Below are positions 17,836 to 28,862 of a stretch of 42,446 nt of DNA, one piece after another (position 1 is the stretch's first letter; every line of letters starts with the position of its first letter). Location of the stretch: positions 1-42,446 of the forward strand of contig JAJYYF010000014.1 in the NCBI GenBank assembly GCA_021801225.1, read 5' to 3'. The notes under the pieces are model-generated. The model was not told the origin of the DNA. It searched no databases and saw only the letters and a program-made list of their open reading frames with translations. The DNA comes from Microcaldota archaeon (lineage in GTDB: Archaea; Micrarchaeota; Micrarchaeia; Micrarchaeales; CABMGC01). The position numbers were made by a program, and so were the translations under genes.

Positions 17836-20800
17836 GTGTTTATGCTTTATATTGATTCACTAATAATAGATAAATTTAAGTCTGTAAATCATGCTGCATT
17901 GCGTTTCAGCAAGGGGTTTAACTGTATAGTTGGTCCAAACGGAAGCGGTAAAAGCACTATTTCTGATTCTTTACTTTTTGGGCTTGGAGAATCATCTTCA
18001 CGAAGATTGAGAGTAGAAAAATACGATCAACTAATTAGAGGAATCTCTTCTGAGAATGATAAAAAATTAAAAATAGCTCAAGTTAAATTAGATTTCAAGG
18101 GCGATGCAAATATCTCTGTAGTTAGATATATCCGAAGTGATGGAAAAACAGCGTATAAGCTTAATGGCAAAACAATGAAGAAAAATGAGGTAATGACTAC
18201 ATTATTGAAGTACGGAATAAAAGCAGACGAGACGAATACAATATCTCAAGGAGAAATAATAACTTTAGGTAATATGAACTCTACAGAATTGAGAGAATTA
18301 ATTGACCTAGCTTCAGGAATAAAAGAATTTGAAAATAAGAAAAATGAGTCTATAAAAGAGTTAGGAAAGGTAGACCAAAAGATAAATGAATCAAATGTTG
18401 CCTTTAGTACTCAAAAAGGTTTTCTCGAAGAGCTTAAATCAGATAAAGATTTGGCAGAAAAATACCTTTCAATGGCTTCAAGGTTAAAGATACTTAATTT
18501 CAATGTGCTTTTATTAAAAAAGAAAACTGCTGAGTCATACTTAAATGAGTTTTCAAAAAATATTTCTAGTTATGAAACAAAACTTCAAGAAATAAATAAA
18601 AAGTTAGAAGATATAAGCAAAAAACTTGATTCAAATACTAAAGAAAGAACTGATTTAACCAGAAAACTGAGTGAAAGTAATCAAGAAATGGGCTCTACAA
18701 ATGCAATACTAGAATCAGTTAATATACAAACAGTAAAACTAGAAGGCGAGATGACCTCATTTTCTAATTCGATCAAAGAATTTGAAAATTCAATAAAAGA
18801 GTTAACTGAAGAAAAAGTCACTACTACTCAAACCATAGAAAAAAATGTGCTTTCGATAGCTTCTGTGCTAAAAAAATTAGCACCAATTGAAGAAAGACTA
18901 TCTAAAATAAAATTAAAGCCAGAAGAGTTAAAATCAAATCCTAAATTAATAGAAAATTTAAAGTTAAAAGAGGAAGATCTTAATAAATCATTGGAATCTC
19001 TTTCAATTGAAATATCCAAATTAAATAACGAAATATATTCAGATAAAGCATCACTCGAGGCAAAGATGCAAGAGTTTAACTTTAATAAAAAAGAGTATGA
19101 TCTCAAAAATAAAGAACTAAAAGAAATAACTCAGAAAATAGAAAATGTTTCAAAAACATTGTCAGAATCTTCTTCAACAACAAAGAAATTAGAACTTGAA
19201 ATAAATAAACTTGAAAAGTATTCTTTGGAATTAGATGAAAAGTTGATAATTCTTAGGGAACAAAGAGCATCAATAAGGCAAAGATCTTCTTTGAATTATG
19301 ACTATATCTCTCAAAAATTCAGTTCCTCAAAAAGTTTTTTTGGAAAAATTTCAGAGCTGATAACTTATGATGATAAATATGCATACGCAGTAGAAGCAGC
19401 GGCTGGTTCTAGACTTGACTATATAGTTGTTGAGGACATATCTACTGCAAATACTATAATAAATTTCATGAGGGATAACTCTTTAGGAAGAGCTGCGTTT
19501 ATACCAATTAATGAAATTCGTGTTAATGATTCACGTTCTGATGAAAAATCTCTTACTCCATTAATTGAAACAATAAAATACGAAAAAAAATATCAAAAAG
19601 CAATACAGTATATATTTAACAACACTTACTTGATAAACAACATAAATGATTCTAAAAAATATGGTGTAGGTAGTAGAAGATACGTTACAATAGATGGAGA
19701 TATAGTAGAACAATCCGGAGTAGTTTCAGGAGGTTCGGTTAACAAAAAAGTCTCATCAGCTTCAATAGAAAATCAAATCAAAAATACAAATGATGAAAAA
19801 ACAATTACAAGGAAAAAAATAGATGAGCTAAATGATTCTATAAAAAATTCAAGAAAAGCAGAAGCATTTGCAGAAATGGAAATAAAATCATTAAAAGAAA
19901 GCTCTAATCTGACATCTACAGAGTTTCAAAGATATTTGTCTTCTGTGGAAACATTAAATTCTGAAATTTTAAAACTTAAAGAAAAAATATCTTTGAATGA
20001 GACAAGGTTTGCAAAACTTTCAAAAGATAGAGACTCAACACAAAAAACGTTGTTCGAAAGCAAAGAGAAGTTAGATGCTGCATTCAAGGAAGCTATGGAA
20101 TTTTCAAAAAGAATAGCAGAAAGTGGTTTAAATGATGAAGAAATAGCAAAAATAGAAGCACTAAGGAAAGAAGCAGAAGGATTAAAAATGGAAAATGTAT
20201 CCTTTGAAAAAGAAAACGAACTTCTTAAAAAAAGAATAGCAACTATAGAAAAGGAAATAACTTCAAAATCAAAATCAATTGATTCTATAGCAAACAATAT
20301 AAAACTATTAAAAACTAAAAAAGAAAAACTTATTCAAGAAAGAGCAGATATTGAAAAGAAAATTTCATCTGGAAGCGATGAAAGTAAAAAAGTATACAAA
20401 CAACTTAATGAACTTGATGAAAGGATTAGTAATTTAGCAAATGAAAAAGGCAGAATGTCTTCTGAAAAAGCAATTCAAGAAAGACAAATTTCAGAAGCAA
20501 AGATAAGAAGATCTCAGTATGAAACAAGTTTTGCAGACCTTACTGCGGAGCTTTCAACTTATAGAGAACAAATCGAAGTAATAACTGGCAATATAAATGA
20601 TATGGAAAAGGAAGCAACAGTTCTATCATCAAAATTAAAGGACATGGGAAATATTAACTTAAAAGCACCAGAGATGTATTCTGAAAGATTGAAAGAAGTA
20701 GAAGATGCTTCTAGTAAATTAGAGACACTAAAGACAGAAAGACAGGCAGTCATGCGTATGATTGAAGAGATTGATTCAAAAAAGCTCCAAACATTCATGA

Positions 20801-21249
20801 GTACATTAAATGACGTTGTAACCAATTTTAATAAACTGTGTGGGTATTTATTTCAAGACAAACCTGAAATAAATTTGTCAAATCAAAAAGAACCTTTCAA
20901 AAGTGGTTTAGTTATAACGGTAAAAGAAGGCAAAACAAAAAAACTTCTTACTTCTATGTCTGGCGGTGAGAAATCATTAATATTATTAATTTTGATATTA
21001 GCAATACATATGTGCAAACCTTCATCCCTTTACCTTTTTGATGAGGTAGATTCTGCATTGGATAAAGAAAATTCTAAGAAGTTATCTCATCTGCTCAAAC
21101 AAATGAGTTCAGATGCACAATTTATTGTAATAAGTCATAATGATTCATTAATATCTAGTGCAGATACTGCAATAGGGGTTGCAAAATCAAATAATGAATC
21201 TAAAGTTATTGGTTTAGAAATATCTAGTATAATGAACAAAAAGGAATAG
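17836..21249 (+). CDS. smc: Chromosome segregation protein SMC
   Basis: Walker A 'GPNGSGKSTISD', long coiled coils, hinge, C-terminal 'SMSGGEKSLILLILILAI' and 'SLYLFDEVDSALD'. Start GTG 17836 or ATG 17842. Confidence 0.95.
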   Translation: MFMLYIDSLIIDKFKSVNHAALRFSKGFNCIVGPNGSGKSTISDSLLFGLGESSSRRLRVEKYDQLIRGISSENDKKLKIAQVKLDFKGDANISVVRYIRSDGKTAYKLNGKTMKKNEVMTTLLKYGIKADETNTISQGEIITLGNMNSTELRELIDLASGIKEFENKKNESIKELGKVDQKINESNVAFSTQKGFLEELKSDKDLAEKYLSMASRLKILNFNVLLLKKKTAESYLNEFSKNISSYETKLQEINKKLEDISKKLDSNTKERTDLTRKLSESNQEMGSTNAILESVNIQTVKLEGEMTSFSNSIKEFENSIKELTEEKVTTTQTIEKNVLSIASVLKKLAPIEERLSKIKLKPEELKSNPKLIENLKLKEEDLNKSLESLSIEISKLNNEIYSDKASLEAKMQEFNFNKKEYDLKNKELKEITQKIENVSKTLSESSSTTKKLELEINKLEKYSLELDEKLIILREQRASIRQRSSLNYDYISQKFSSSKSFFGKISELITYDDKYAYAVEAAAGSRLDYIVVEDISTANTIINFMRDNSLGRAAFIPINEIRVNDSRSDEKSLTPLIETIKYEKKYQKAIQYIFNNTYLINNINDSKKYGVGSRRYVTIDGDIVEQSGVVSGGSVNKKVSSASIENQIKNTNDEKTITRKKIDELNDSIKNSRKAEAFAEMEIKSLKESSNLTSTEFQRYLSSVETLNSEILKLKEKISLNETRFAKLSKDRDSTQKTLFESKEKLDAAFKEAMEFSKRIAESGLNDEEIAKIEALRKEAEGLKMENVSFEKENELLKKRIATIEKEITSKSKSIDSIANNIKLLKTKKEKLIQERADIEKKISSGSDESKKVYKQLNELDERISNLANEKGRMSSEKAIQERQISEAKIRRSQYETSFADLTAELSTYREQIEVITGNINDMEKEATVLSSKLKDMGNINLKAPEMYSERLKEVEDASSKLETLKTERQAVMRMIEEIDSKKLQTFMSTLNDVVTNFNKLCGYLFQDKPEINLSNQKEPFKSGLVITVKEGKTKKLLTSMSGGEKSLILLILILAIHMCKPSSLYLFDEVDSALDKENSKKLSHLLKQMSSDAQFIVISHNDSLISSADTAIGVAKSNNESKVIGLEISSIMNKKE

Positions 21250-22316
21250 TGATTTATTTGAATAAAAGATTAAAAAATAAAGAAATTCAGAGCAAAAACA
21301 TTCAACAAAAAAAGAACAAAAATAGTGATTTACTAATTTATTCTTTATATGCGTTAATATTAATTTTTATATTTTTATACATAATAACTCAAAATTCTTT
21401 GTTTGGCTTTGGAGCATTTGTATTTATCGTTATCACTTTATTTTTTGAGTTTAAATCTAGTATCAGTACAGACGGAACTAAAAAAACACTAAGAGATTTG
21501 GGTATAGCAGTTATAGTTGTAATAATTATATTTTGGATTTTTCCCACATTACTACTTCAATCATCCTCTCCAATAAACGTTGTAGCAAGTTGCAGTATGC
21601 TTCCTACTCTTCAGAGAGGAGATTTAGTTTTTGTACATGGTATTTCAAATATGTCAGAGTTCTTAAAACAAAACAATATTCCTATAATAAATATCTCTAA
21701 TGTTGAATTTAAAAAAATAACAGAAAATATTTCTCAACAGTTTATAGAGCCTCTTCCATATGTACCAAATAATCCATCTGAAATAGTATTTAACAATTAT
21801 TATAGTAAAAGTTCTAATTATAGCATAGGACTTTACAACATTGCATGTATAGAAAATTATCTTTCAAAAGGTTTCAAAAGTTTAATTGGCTTATGTTTAA
21901 TAAATGCTTCAACATCAAATCCTATCAAATATACTTATTCAATTGGTAATCTGTCATATCAAAATAATACATATAAAGAGGCATATATCTCAGGATTTAC
22001 CTTAAATAATATCACAGTATATGAAAATTATAGCAATCCAATAATCGTGTATAAAACTGTCCCTGGAGATAGTTTTACAGACTCACAAATAGTGCACAGA
22101 ATTTTTGCAGCAATTCATGTTAATAATACCTATTATATTCTTACTAAAGGAGATAATAATCCAATTTTAGATATGCAGGATATGAATTATCCGGTTAATC
22201 AAAGTGATGTAATAGGTTATGTTGTATTTAAAATACCTTACATCGGATATCCATCTTTGATATTAAGAGGACAGTTCGGACCAGTTTCAGGTTGCAATCA
22301 AACATTAACTAGATAA
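21249..22316 (+). CDS. Signal peptidase I (Sec11-like) with large insertion between catalytic boxes
   Basis: 'ASCSMLPTLQRGDLVFV' Ser box; 'DSQIVHRIFAAIHVNNTYYILTKGDNNPILD' later boxes; GTG start overlapping the smc stop. Confidence 0.87.
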   Translation: MIYLNKRLKNKEIQSKNIQQKKNKNSDLLIYSLYALILIFIFLYIITQNSLFGFGAFVFIVITLFFEFKSSISTDGTKKTLRDLGIAVIVVIIIFWIFPTLLLQSSSPINVVASCSMLPTLQRGDLVFVHGISNMSEFLKQNNIPIINISNVEFKKITENISQQFIEPLPYVPNNPSEIVFNNYYSKSSNYSIGLYNIACIENYLSKGFKSLIGLCLINASTSNPIKYTYSIGNLSYQNNTYKEAYISGFTLNNITVYENYSNPIIVYKTVPGDSFTDSQIVHRIFAAIHVNNTYYILTKGDNNPILDMQDMNYPVNQSDVIGYVVFKIPYIGYPSLILRGQFGPVSGCNQTLTR

Positions 22317-22476
22317 AATATTTAAATGATCTTTAGTTTGTTGCATAGAAAAATTTTAAAATACAAGGTTAAAGTATTTTCTTATCTCTTCAAGTGCATG
22401 TATATTTTACGTATTTTTACAAAGTTTTAATTAAGTATTAGAATTATTTCTTATCTAAGACTAATCAATTTTTAAT

Positions 22477-23226
22477 TTATAGTGGAAAAACTTCCCTGTG
22501 CTTTTCCAAAAAAATCTTTTTATAGGAATCTACAGTTCCTATATCCGCCCAGGTTCCTTCGCAAACAACTCCATATACACTGGTGTTTTTTATTAACCAC
22601 TGTATAAGATATCCTGGTGAATCAGGATTATTATTATCTGATAAGTATTTATCTATCAATGAAATCTCATCTTTTCTAAAGGCGTATATTCCTGTACTTA
22701 TTAATGTGCTTTCTGGTTTTTCAGGTTTTTCACAAAAATTTGTTATAACTCCATTATTTAATTTAACTACGCCAAATCTTTTTGCATCTTCATTTGATCT
22801 TATGTCATATACACAAATTATAGGGGCTTTTTGTGAGTTAAATTTTTCGACAACGTCGCCTAAACTAAAATCATAGTAATTATCTCCTGCAATAACAAGT
22901 AAGTCCTCATTAAGCCCAGCCTTTTCTACCGAGTACTTCATACCTTTTATTGCTCCTTGTTTTACGTTATTACTAAGCGCTGGTTCTACAACCAACTCTA
23001 TCTTCTTTTCTCTACTCTTATTTTTATTATTTACCCAATACTCGAACTGATCCTCGAATCTTTTATTTGTAGCTATGACTATTCTGTTTATATCTAACTT
23101 ATCTAAATCCTGTATTATATAATCTACTAAAGGCTTTCCACCTACGGGCAAAAGTGGCTTTGGCATAAATAATGTTATTGGTTCTAGTCTAGTAGCAAAT
23201 CCTCCACATAATATTAAGGCATCCAT
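22477..23226 (-). CDS. Sugar-phosphate nucleotidyltransferase
   Basis: 'DALILCGGFATRLEPITLFMPKPLLPVGGKPLVDYII' signature. Confidence 0.92.
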   Translation of the reverse strand: MDALILCGGFATRLEPITLFMPKPLLPVGGKPLVDYIIQDLDKLDINRIVIATNKRFEDQFEYWVNNKNKSREKKIELVVEPALSNNVKQGAIKGMKYSVEKAGLNEDLLVIAGDNYYDFSLGDVVEKFNSQKAPIICVYDIRSNEDAKRFGVVKLNNGVITNFCEKPEKPESTLISTGIYAFRKDEISLIDKYLSDNNNPDSPGYLIQWLIKNTSVYGVVCEGTWADIGTVDSYKKIFLEKHREVFPL

Positions 23227-23407
23227 TATGTTACCAAAAATTAATATGTTATTATTAATTTAAGATATATAAACGTTATGATTTATTAAGTATTGGGAAA
23301 TATTGACATTTATCTCTAATTTAATCAAGCTAAAAACAAATACTTAAGGCAATCTTAAAATTAAAAATTTATTTATAAACTATTATCAAATTAGTATATG
23401 TGATAAT

Positions 23408-23878
23408 ATGATTGAAATAGGAACAAAGGTACCGGAAATTAAGCTTGTTGATACTGAATTAAAGTTATCTAACTTAATACCTGAACATGGCAAACCAACA
23501 TTAATTGCATTTTTTCCAGGAGCCTTTACTGGTGTATGTACTAAGGAAATGTGCACATTTAGAGATAGTATGGCAAAGCTTAACTCTGTAAATGCAAAGG
23601 TAGTTGGTATAAGTACAGATGGCCCATTTTCAAATAAAGCTTTCAAAGAACAAAATAAACTAACATTTTCAATACTTAGTGATTATAATAGAGAAGCTGT
23701 AAAAAGATTTGGTATAGAGCTTAAAAACTTTGCAGGATTAAACGGCTACACAGCAGCTAAGCGTTCAATATTCATAGTTGATAAGACAGGAACTATAAGC
23801 TACGTTTGGATTTCAGACGATCCTACAGTAGAGCCTGATTACAACATAATCATGTCAGAGATCTCAAAATTAAAGTAA
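23408..23878 (+). CDS. Peroxiredoxin (AhpC/TSA family)
   Basis: 'FFPGAFTGVCTKEMCTFRDSMAKLN' peroxidatic Cys motif. Confidence 0.93.
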   Translation: MIEIGTKVPEIKLVDTELKLSNLIPEHGKPTLIAFFPGAFTGVCTKEMCTFRDSMAKLNSVNAKVVGISTDGPFSNKAFKEQNKLTFSILSDYNREAVKRFGIELKNFAGLNGYTAAKRSIFIVDKTGTISYVWISDDPTVEPDYNIIMSEISKLK

Positions 23879-23934
23879 TTAAGATTTAGGGGGCTTTCTT
23901 AAGCTTGTCTTAATACTTATGTGGATTTAGATTT

Positions 23935-24019
23935 GCAGGGGGTGAGATTTGAACTCACGAATCCACAAAGGAAACAGGCCCTGAACCTGTCACATTTGAC
24001 CAAGCTCTGCAACCCCTGC
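23935..24019 (-). tRNA. tRNA-Leu (CAG)
   Basis: Reverse complement GCAGGGG...ACAGG-TTCAGGG-CCTGT, long variable arm, GTGAGTTCAAATCTCAC, CCCCTGC. Confidence 0.92.
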
Positions 24020-24069
24020 TTTAAGATAGAGATTTATATATTACTTTATATTTAAATATATCTGATTTT

Positions 24070-25236
24070 ATGTTTATAGGCTTAATAGGTGCTCCAAACA
24101 AAGGGAAGAGCACATTATTTTCAGCTATAACTACCTTAGACGTTGAGATAGCCGAGCATCCGTTCACAACGATTAAACCTAATATTGGGAATACATACTT
24201 TATTAAAAAATGTCCAGATACCGAACTAAACTTAAAATGCAAACCAAAAAATTCACTATGCATAAATGGGAGTAGAAGAATCCCTATAAAAATAGTTGAT
24301 GTTGCAGGTCTAGTTCCAGATGCTAGTTCTGGAAAAGGAATGGGAAATCAATTCCTGAATAATCTATCTGGTGCTGATGCATTGATTTTAGTTGTAGATA
24401 TAAGTGGAGAAACTGATGAGTTTGGCAATCCAAGCAAAAATCATGACCCTTTTTTAGATATAAAATTTATTCAAAATGAGTTAATTACATGGTTATCAGA
24501 TATTTTAGCATCGCACGTATCATCATTGTCTAAATTACAAGACGGTGCATCTGCCTTAAAATCTATATTATCATCATTCAAAGCAACAGACTCACAAATC
24601 AAAAAAGCAGCAAATGAAGCAAATTTATCATTATCATACATAGCATGGAGCGATGTTAGCATAAAGAAATTTTCAGAATATTTTATAAAACTTAATAAAC
24701 CTTTAGTTGTAGTTGCAAACAAGTTAGATAAATCTTCAACAGAAAAACTCGAAGAACTTTCAAGTAAATTAAAAGATATAAAAGTAATAGGATGTTCAGC
24801 TGCAATTGAGTTAGCTTTAAGAAAGGCTATGAACTCAGGCGCAATTTCTTATACCTTCGGTGAGTCATCCTTTAGTATAAATACTACAGACAAAGAAAAA
24901 GTAAAGGCCTTGCAATATATCAAAAAATACCTGGAAAAAAATAATGATACTGGCGTACAAAAAACAATTAATTATGTAGTAGAAACACTTTTAGATCAAA
25001 TTGTGGTTTATCCTGTAGAAAATGAAAATAAATTTACAGATCATTTTGGCAATGTATTACCAGATGCAATTCTTATAAAAAAAGGAAGTACGGCTATTGA
25101 TTTAGCTGCAAAAATTCATACAGAGTTAGCTGAAAAAATGATATATGCTGTAGACGCTAGGACAAAAAATAGGGTATCAAAAGAGTATATCTTAAAAGAC
25201 AACGACATTATAAAAATAGTCAGTGCAGCCAGATAA
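24070..25236 (+). CDS. Archaeal YchF/Obg-like GTPase with TGS domain
   Basis: 'GLIGAPNKGKSTLFSAIT' G1, 'DVAGLVPDASSGKGMGNQFL' G3, 'VANKLD' G4, C-terminal TGS-like region. Confidence 0.93.
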   Translation: MFIGLIGAPNKGKSTLFSAITTLDVEIAEHPFTTIKPNIGNTYFIKKCPDTELNLKCKPKNSLCINGSRRIPIKIVDVAGLVPDASSGKGMGNQFLNNLSGADALILVVDISGETDEFGNPSKNHDPFLDIKFIQNELITWLSDILASHVSSLSKLQDGASALKSILSSFKATDSQIKKAANEANLSLSYIAWSDVSIKKFSEYFIKLNKPLVVVANKLDKSSTEKLEELSSKLKDIKVIGCSAAIELALRKAMNSGAISYTFGESSFSINTTDKEKVKALQYIKKYLEKNNDTGVQKTINYVVETLLDQIVVYPVENENKFTDHFGNVLPDAILIKKGSTAIDLAAKIHTELAEKMIYAVDARTKNRVSKEYILKDNDIIKIVSAAR

Positions 25237-25292
25237 CAACCACTTTTAAACAAACTAATTTAAGCTTTAATCACTAATATTACTGTGATAAA

Positions 25293-26222
25293 ATGAAGTT
25301 AAACAAGCAAAATAATAAATTGTTCGTATATCTTTCATCAGATATTATAAATTCTTTAAATTTAAAAGAAAACGATGAAGTAGAGTTCCTGCCGTATAAT
25401 AACTCCTCATTTTTAATAGCAAAAAAATCTGATTTAGCAAAATTACTTACTGGTTCTATGGCACAATCAATAAAAACTCAAACTCAAACAATAAAACAGC
25501 AAACACAACCAGAAACCTATTCGCAAAATAATCTTTCAAAACTTTCTGATGAAGAAATAATTATTCTTAAAAAATTAGATCAATTACGTTATAACATGCG
25601 CACTGCTGAAAATATAAGTAAAATATTAGATCAAACATCACTTCCTATACTGGATCAGCTTCTTAAAAAACGTGCAATAATCATACTAAAGACAAAAGAA
25701 GGAAAGGAATTATACAGTATTACAAAGTATGTTTACGATACATTTTTAATGAAAAAAAGGAACAATATAAGTTTAGATAAACCAAGCACAACCCAAATAC
25801 AAGCTCCTGTTAAAAAATTCACACCACAATATAAAAATATAAATTCTAAGTTTTTTTTCCAGAAAACAGCGCCAAAAGAAACTGAAAACATGGAAATAGA
25901 GGAGTTAGACAAAAATGGTTTTGTTGTTTTACAAACTGAAGCAGAAGCAGCAGGATTATCAATTCAATTGGAAGATAGCATAAAACATGGCATGGTCTTA
26001 GGAACTCGTGCATTCAATAAGAAATTTTATATCATAACGAGATTATTTTTTGAAAAGCACTCTCCAGGAATAATTAAGACATTAAGGCAAGGCCCTATGA
26101 CTGTATTTGAGATAGCCAAAAATCAAGGTCTTGATGAAGAAGCAGTACGCGGAATACTTTACTTACTTGCAGAAGCCGGAGATATACGAGAAAGAAGAAA
26201 AGACGTTTTTGCATTAGCCTAA
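25293..26222 (+). CDS. Hypothetical protein: AbrB-like N-terminus and C-terminal winged-helix-like region
   Basis: 'KLFVYLSSDIINSLNLKENDEVEFLPYNNSSFLIA' resembles an AbrB/SpoVT fold; C-terminal 'TVFEIAKNQGLDEEAVRGILYLLAEAGDIRERR'. Confidence 0.65.
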   Translation: MKLNKQNNKLFVYLSSDIINSLNLKENDEVEFLPYNNSSFLIAKKSDLAKLLTGSMAQSIKTQTQTIKQQTQPETYSQNNLSKLSDEEIIILKKLDQLRYNMRTAENISKILDQTSLPILDQLLKKRAIIILKTKEGKELYSITKYVYDTFLMKKRNNISLDKPSTTQIQAPVKKFTPQYKNINSKFFFQKTAPKETENMEIEELDKNGFVVLQTEAEAAGLSIQLEDSIKHGMVLGTRAFNKKFYIITRLFFEKHSPGIIKTLRQGPMTVFEIAKNQGLDEEAVRGILYLLAEAGDIRERRKDVFALA

Positions 26223-27926
26223 TTAAATATACTTTTTATTTTCTACAAAATAATTTCCTATAAACAAGTATCTTGTTTTAGTATCTATAGCGGCATAAAT
26301 TATATCTTTAGGCTCCATTGCTATTGGCATTCCGTGTATATTCAAACTTGTATTTAGGACAACACCCAATCCCTCTAATTTTTTAATATACTTTAACAGT
26401 TCCATATAACTTTTATTTTCAGATCCTACCATTTGTGGTCGTGCTGTCATGTCTACATGTACTACTGATTTCATATTTTCTTCAAACTCCTTTTTAACTT
26501 TATATGCAGTTGTCATGAATTTATTATACTTCCCTCTTGCGTTCTGAAGTATCCTATCCCGTTCTTCTTCTAAAATCGAAGGTGCAAAAGGCTGAAACCA
26601 CTCCCTTTTTTTAACAAATAGATTTAACCTATCCTTGACTGTATCAGAACTTGGTTTAGCTATTATACTTCTATTTCCAAGAGCTCTTGGTCCATACTCC
26701 ATTCTTCCTTGAAACCAGAATAAGTAATTATCTTTACTTATGAGCTCAGCAGCATGCTTTGATTTGTTTTTATCTAATTCAAAATCGAATTGTTTGTATT
26801 TTTTTAGCTCTGTTCTTATGTACTCATCGTCATACTCATTCCCTAAATATGCATTATCAAAATCATAACTCGAAATTTGATTTAACTCATAATTAACACA
26901 CATAGCGGCTCCAAGCGCAATACCTCCATCTCCCATGTGCGGGAATATATACATATCCTTTATACCAGTTTCTTCTCTTATGCGCATATTTGCCTTAACA
27001 TTAGACATAGTTCCTCCTGAAGTAGATATATACTCATATCCATACTCCTCATTAAGATTTGAAAAGTATTTAACTAATACCTCTTCTAATAGCTGTTGTG
27101 CCATATATGCTAACTGCTCCCTAGGTGTGTTCCATGCAATATCAGATAAAATTTTATACTGTTTTATTGGACCAAATCTTGCTTTAATATCAGTTTTATT
27201 AACCTCAAATAATTCTTTAAGTTTGTTTTCTTTAAATGGAAATGGATACGAATAGTCTGCCATTGCCATTATCTTACCTTCATCCTCAAGTTCCCGCATG
27301 CCTAATATGTTTGTTATCTGTTCATAAAATATCCCTATCGAATTTCTTGCCGGTATTGTCTTTTTTATTTCTAAATTATTATTTTCAAATGTTGAAACTG
27401 ATGAACATAAGCCATCTCCAACGCCATCTAAAGTCACTACTAATTGTTTTTTAAATCCAGATGTAAAAGCCGCTGTTGCAGCATGTGCCTTATGGTGATC
27501 AATACCATAAAGTTTAAAATTTACAAATCCCATTTCTTTTAACTTTTTGGATATTTCATACCTACTTATCTGAGAACATAAGGGCAAAACTCCTATACTT
27601 GTCATTGCATATTTTTGATAATACATTAATGTTTCAAAACGAGGTTTCGGAATTTTTCTTCGCCTAAATTTATAATAATACTCTTTCTGCGAAGGAAAAA
27701 CTCTTGATATAGTTTTTGTTAATTCCAATGTAGGAAAAGCTATTGTTTTTACATCAGATGGTTTTATTCCTTCGAACTTCAATGCTGCATTTATCGAGTT
27801 ATATGGGAATTTTATCTCTAATTTTCTTTTAGTAAACCTTTCTTCATTTGCAGCGTAAATTATTTTATTATTTTTAATCAGTGCGGCTCCAGAATCGTGT
27901 CCGTCCCACAAACCAAGTATATACAT
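26223..27926 (-). CDS. Carbamoyltransferase (NodU/CmcH family)
   Basis: 'ILGLWDGHDSGAALIKNNKIIYAANEERFTKRK', 'GIDHHKAHAATAAF', 'WFQGRMEYGPRALGNRSIIAKP'. Confidence 0.93.
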   Translation of the reverse strand: MYILGLWDGHDSGAALIKNNKIIYAANEERFTKRKLEIKFPYNSINAALKFEGIKPSDVKTIAFPTLELTKTISRVFPSQKEYYYKFRRRKIPKPRFETLMYYQKYAMTSIGVLPLCSQISRYEISKKLKEMGFVNFKLYGIDHHKAHAATAAFTSGFKKQLVVTLDGVGDGLCSSVSTFENNNLEIKKTIPARNSIGIFYEQITNILGMRELEDEGKIMAMADYSYPFPFKENKLKELFEVNKTDIKARFGPIKQYKILSDIAWNTPREQLAYMAQQLLEEVLVKYFSNLNEEYGYEYISTSGGTMSNVKANMRIREETGIKDMYIFPHMGDGGIALGAAMCVNYELNQISSYDFDNAYLGNEYDDEYIRTELKKYKQFDFELDKNKSKHAAELISKDNYLFWFQGRMEYGPRALGNRSIIAKPSSDTVKDRLNLFVKKREWFQPFAPSILEEERDRILQNARGKYNKFMTTAYKVKKEFEENMKSVVHVDMTARPQMVGSENKSYMELLKYIKKLEGLGVVLNTSLNIHGMPIAMEPKDIIYAAIDTKTRYLFIGNYFVENKKYI

Positions 27927-27963
27927 AAAAATCAATATCTAATTTAAAATTAAATATCTAACC

Positions 27964-28116
27964 TTAAATAAGAAAATGATCTAAAAGTAATACTATTACT
28001 CCAAATGCAAATACAGCAATTAATACAATTTTTGGATTTAATAAAGGCCCTCTTTCTGGCGCATCATAAAAACTCAATATTCCTGCTTGCTGTGTTGGTG
28101 TTGATAATGTTGCCAT
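27964..28116 (-). CDS. Preprotein translocase subunit Sec61-beta (SecG-like); absent from ORF track
   Basis: Translation MATLSTPTQQAGILSFYDAPERGPLLNPKIVLIAVFAFGVIVLLLDHFLI: 'AGILSFYDAPERGPLLNPKIVLI' plus single TM matches archaeal Sec61beta. Confidence 0.85.
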   Translation of the reverse strand: MATLSTPTQQAGILSFYDAPERGPLLNPKIVLIAVFAFGVIVLLLDHFLI

Positions 28117-28176
28117 GCAAATCAATTATATATAATGACTTAATTATAAAAACCTTCTTAATCGAATTAAATTAAC

Positions 28177-28746
28177 CTATTTATCCTTTATCGAAGCAAA
28201 AAACTTCTCCATCTCTATTAATTTTTTTCTATCATCTAATTTTCCTATAATTGTATTTTCGTGTTTATACGGATCTATCAAGAAAACTTTTCCATTATTA
28301 TCTAATAAAATGTTTTTTGGGTCAATATCTCCATGGGGTATTCCATTTTTATGTAATATATGTATCCCTGTTTTTATTTGTTTAAATATGTCTGAAAGGT
28401 TTTTAATAATATGAGTTTTATTTACATTTATTAATTCCTCTAAAGTTTTACCATTTATCTTTTCCATTATGTAACCACCAATATCTCCAATTTTAAAAAA
28501 AACAAATGGTTTTGGCACCGAGATTCCATCTATTCTCCTTGATTTCTTTAACCATCTATATTGATATAAAAGTTCTTCTTTACTATTGTGTGACCATGCT
28601 TCGCCCTTTTTAAAAAATAAATCATTGCCATTAACTTGTACTGGTCCCTGTTCATCCTTTATTTCTCTCAAAATCTTTTTTATTTCTTTGTAATCTAATC
28701 CTTTAGGAACGTCGTTCAATTCAAATAACTGCAGCCTGGTCTTCAT
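28177..28746 (-). CDS. Small protein-kinase-like protein (Bud32/RIO-like catalytic core)
   Basis: 'IMEKINGKTLEELI' and 'HKNGIPHGDIDPKNILLDNNGKVFLIDP' (HGD...N / DP motifs). Confidence 0.7.
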   Translation of the reverse strand: MKTRLQLFELNDVPKGLDYKEIKKILREIKDEQGPVQVNGNDLFFKKGEAWSHNSKEELLYQYRWLKKSRRIDGISVPKPFVFFKIGDIGGYIMEKINGKTLEELINVNKTHIIKNLSDIFKQIKTGIHILHKNGIPHGDIDPKNILLDNNGKVFLIDPYKHENTIIGKLDDRKKLIEMEKFFASIKDK

Positions 28747-28862
28747 AAAAATATATTTTTAACATTCTCATTTAAATATCTTTTCAAATACTATTTCCTT
28801 GAAAATAATCTAAATTAATAAAATATTTATATTAATTTAATCAATATAACTTTGTTGAATAT

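Noticed and set aside
18828-20825. Minus-strand ORFs (18828..19106, 19926..20297, 20559..20825)
   Set aside because: Shadow ORFs antisense to smc, with F/S-rich translations typical of reverse-read coiled coil.
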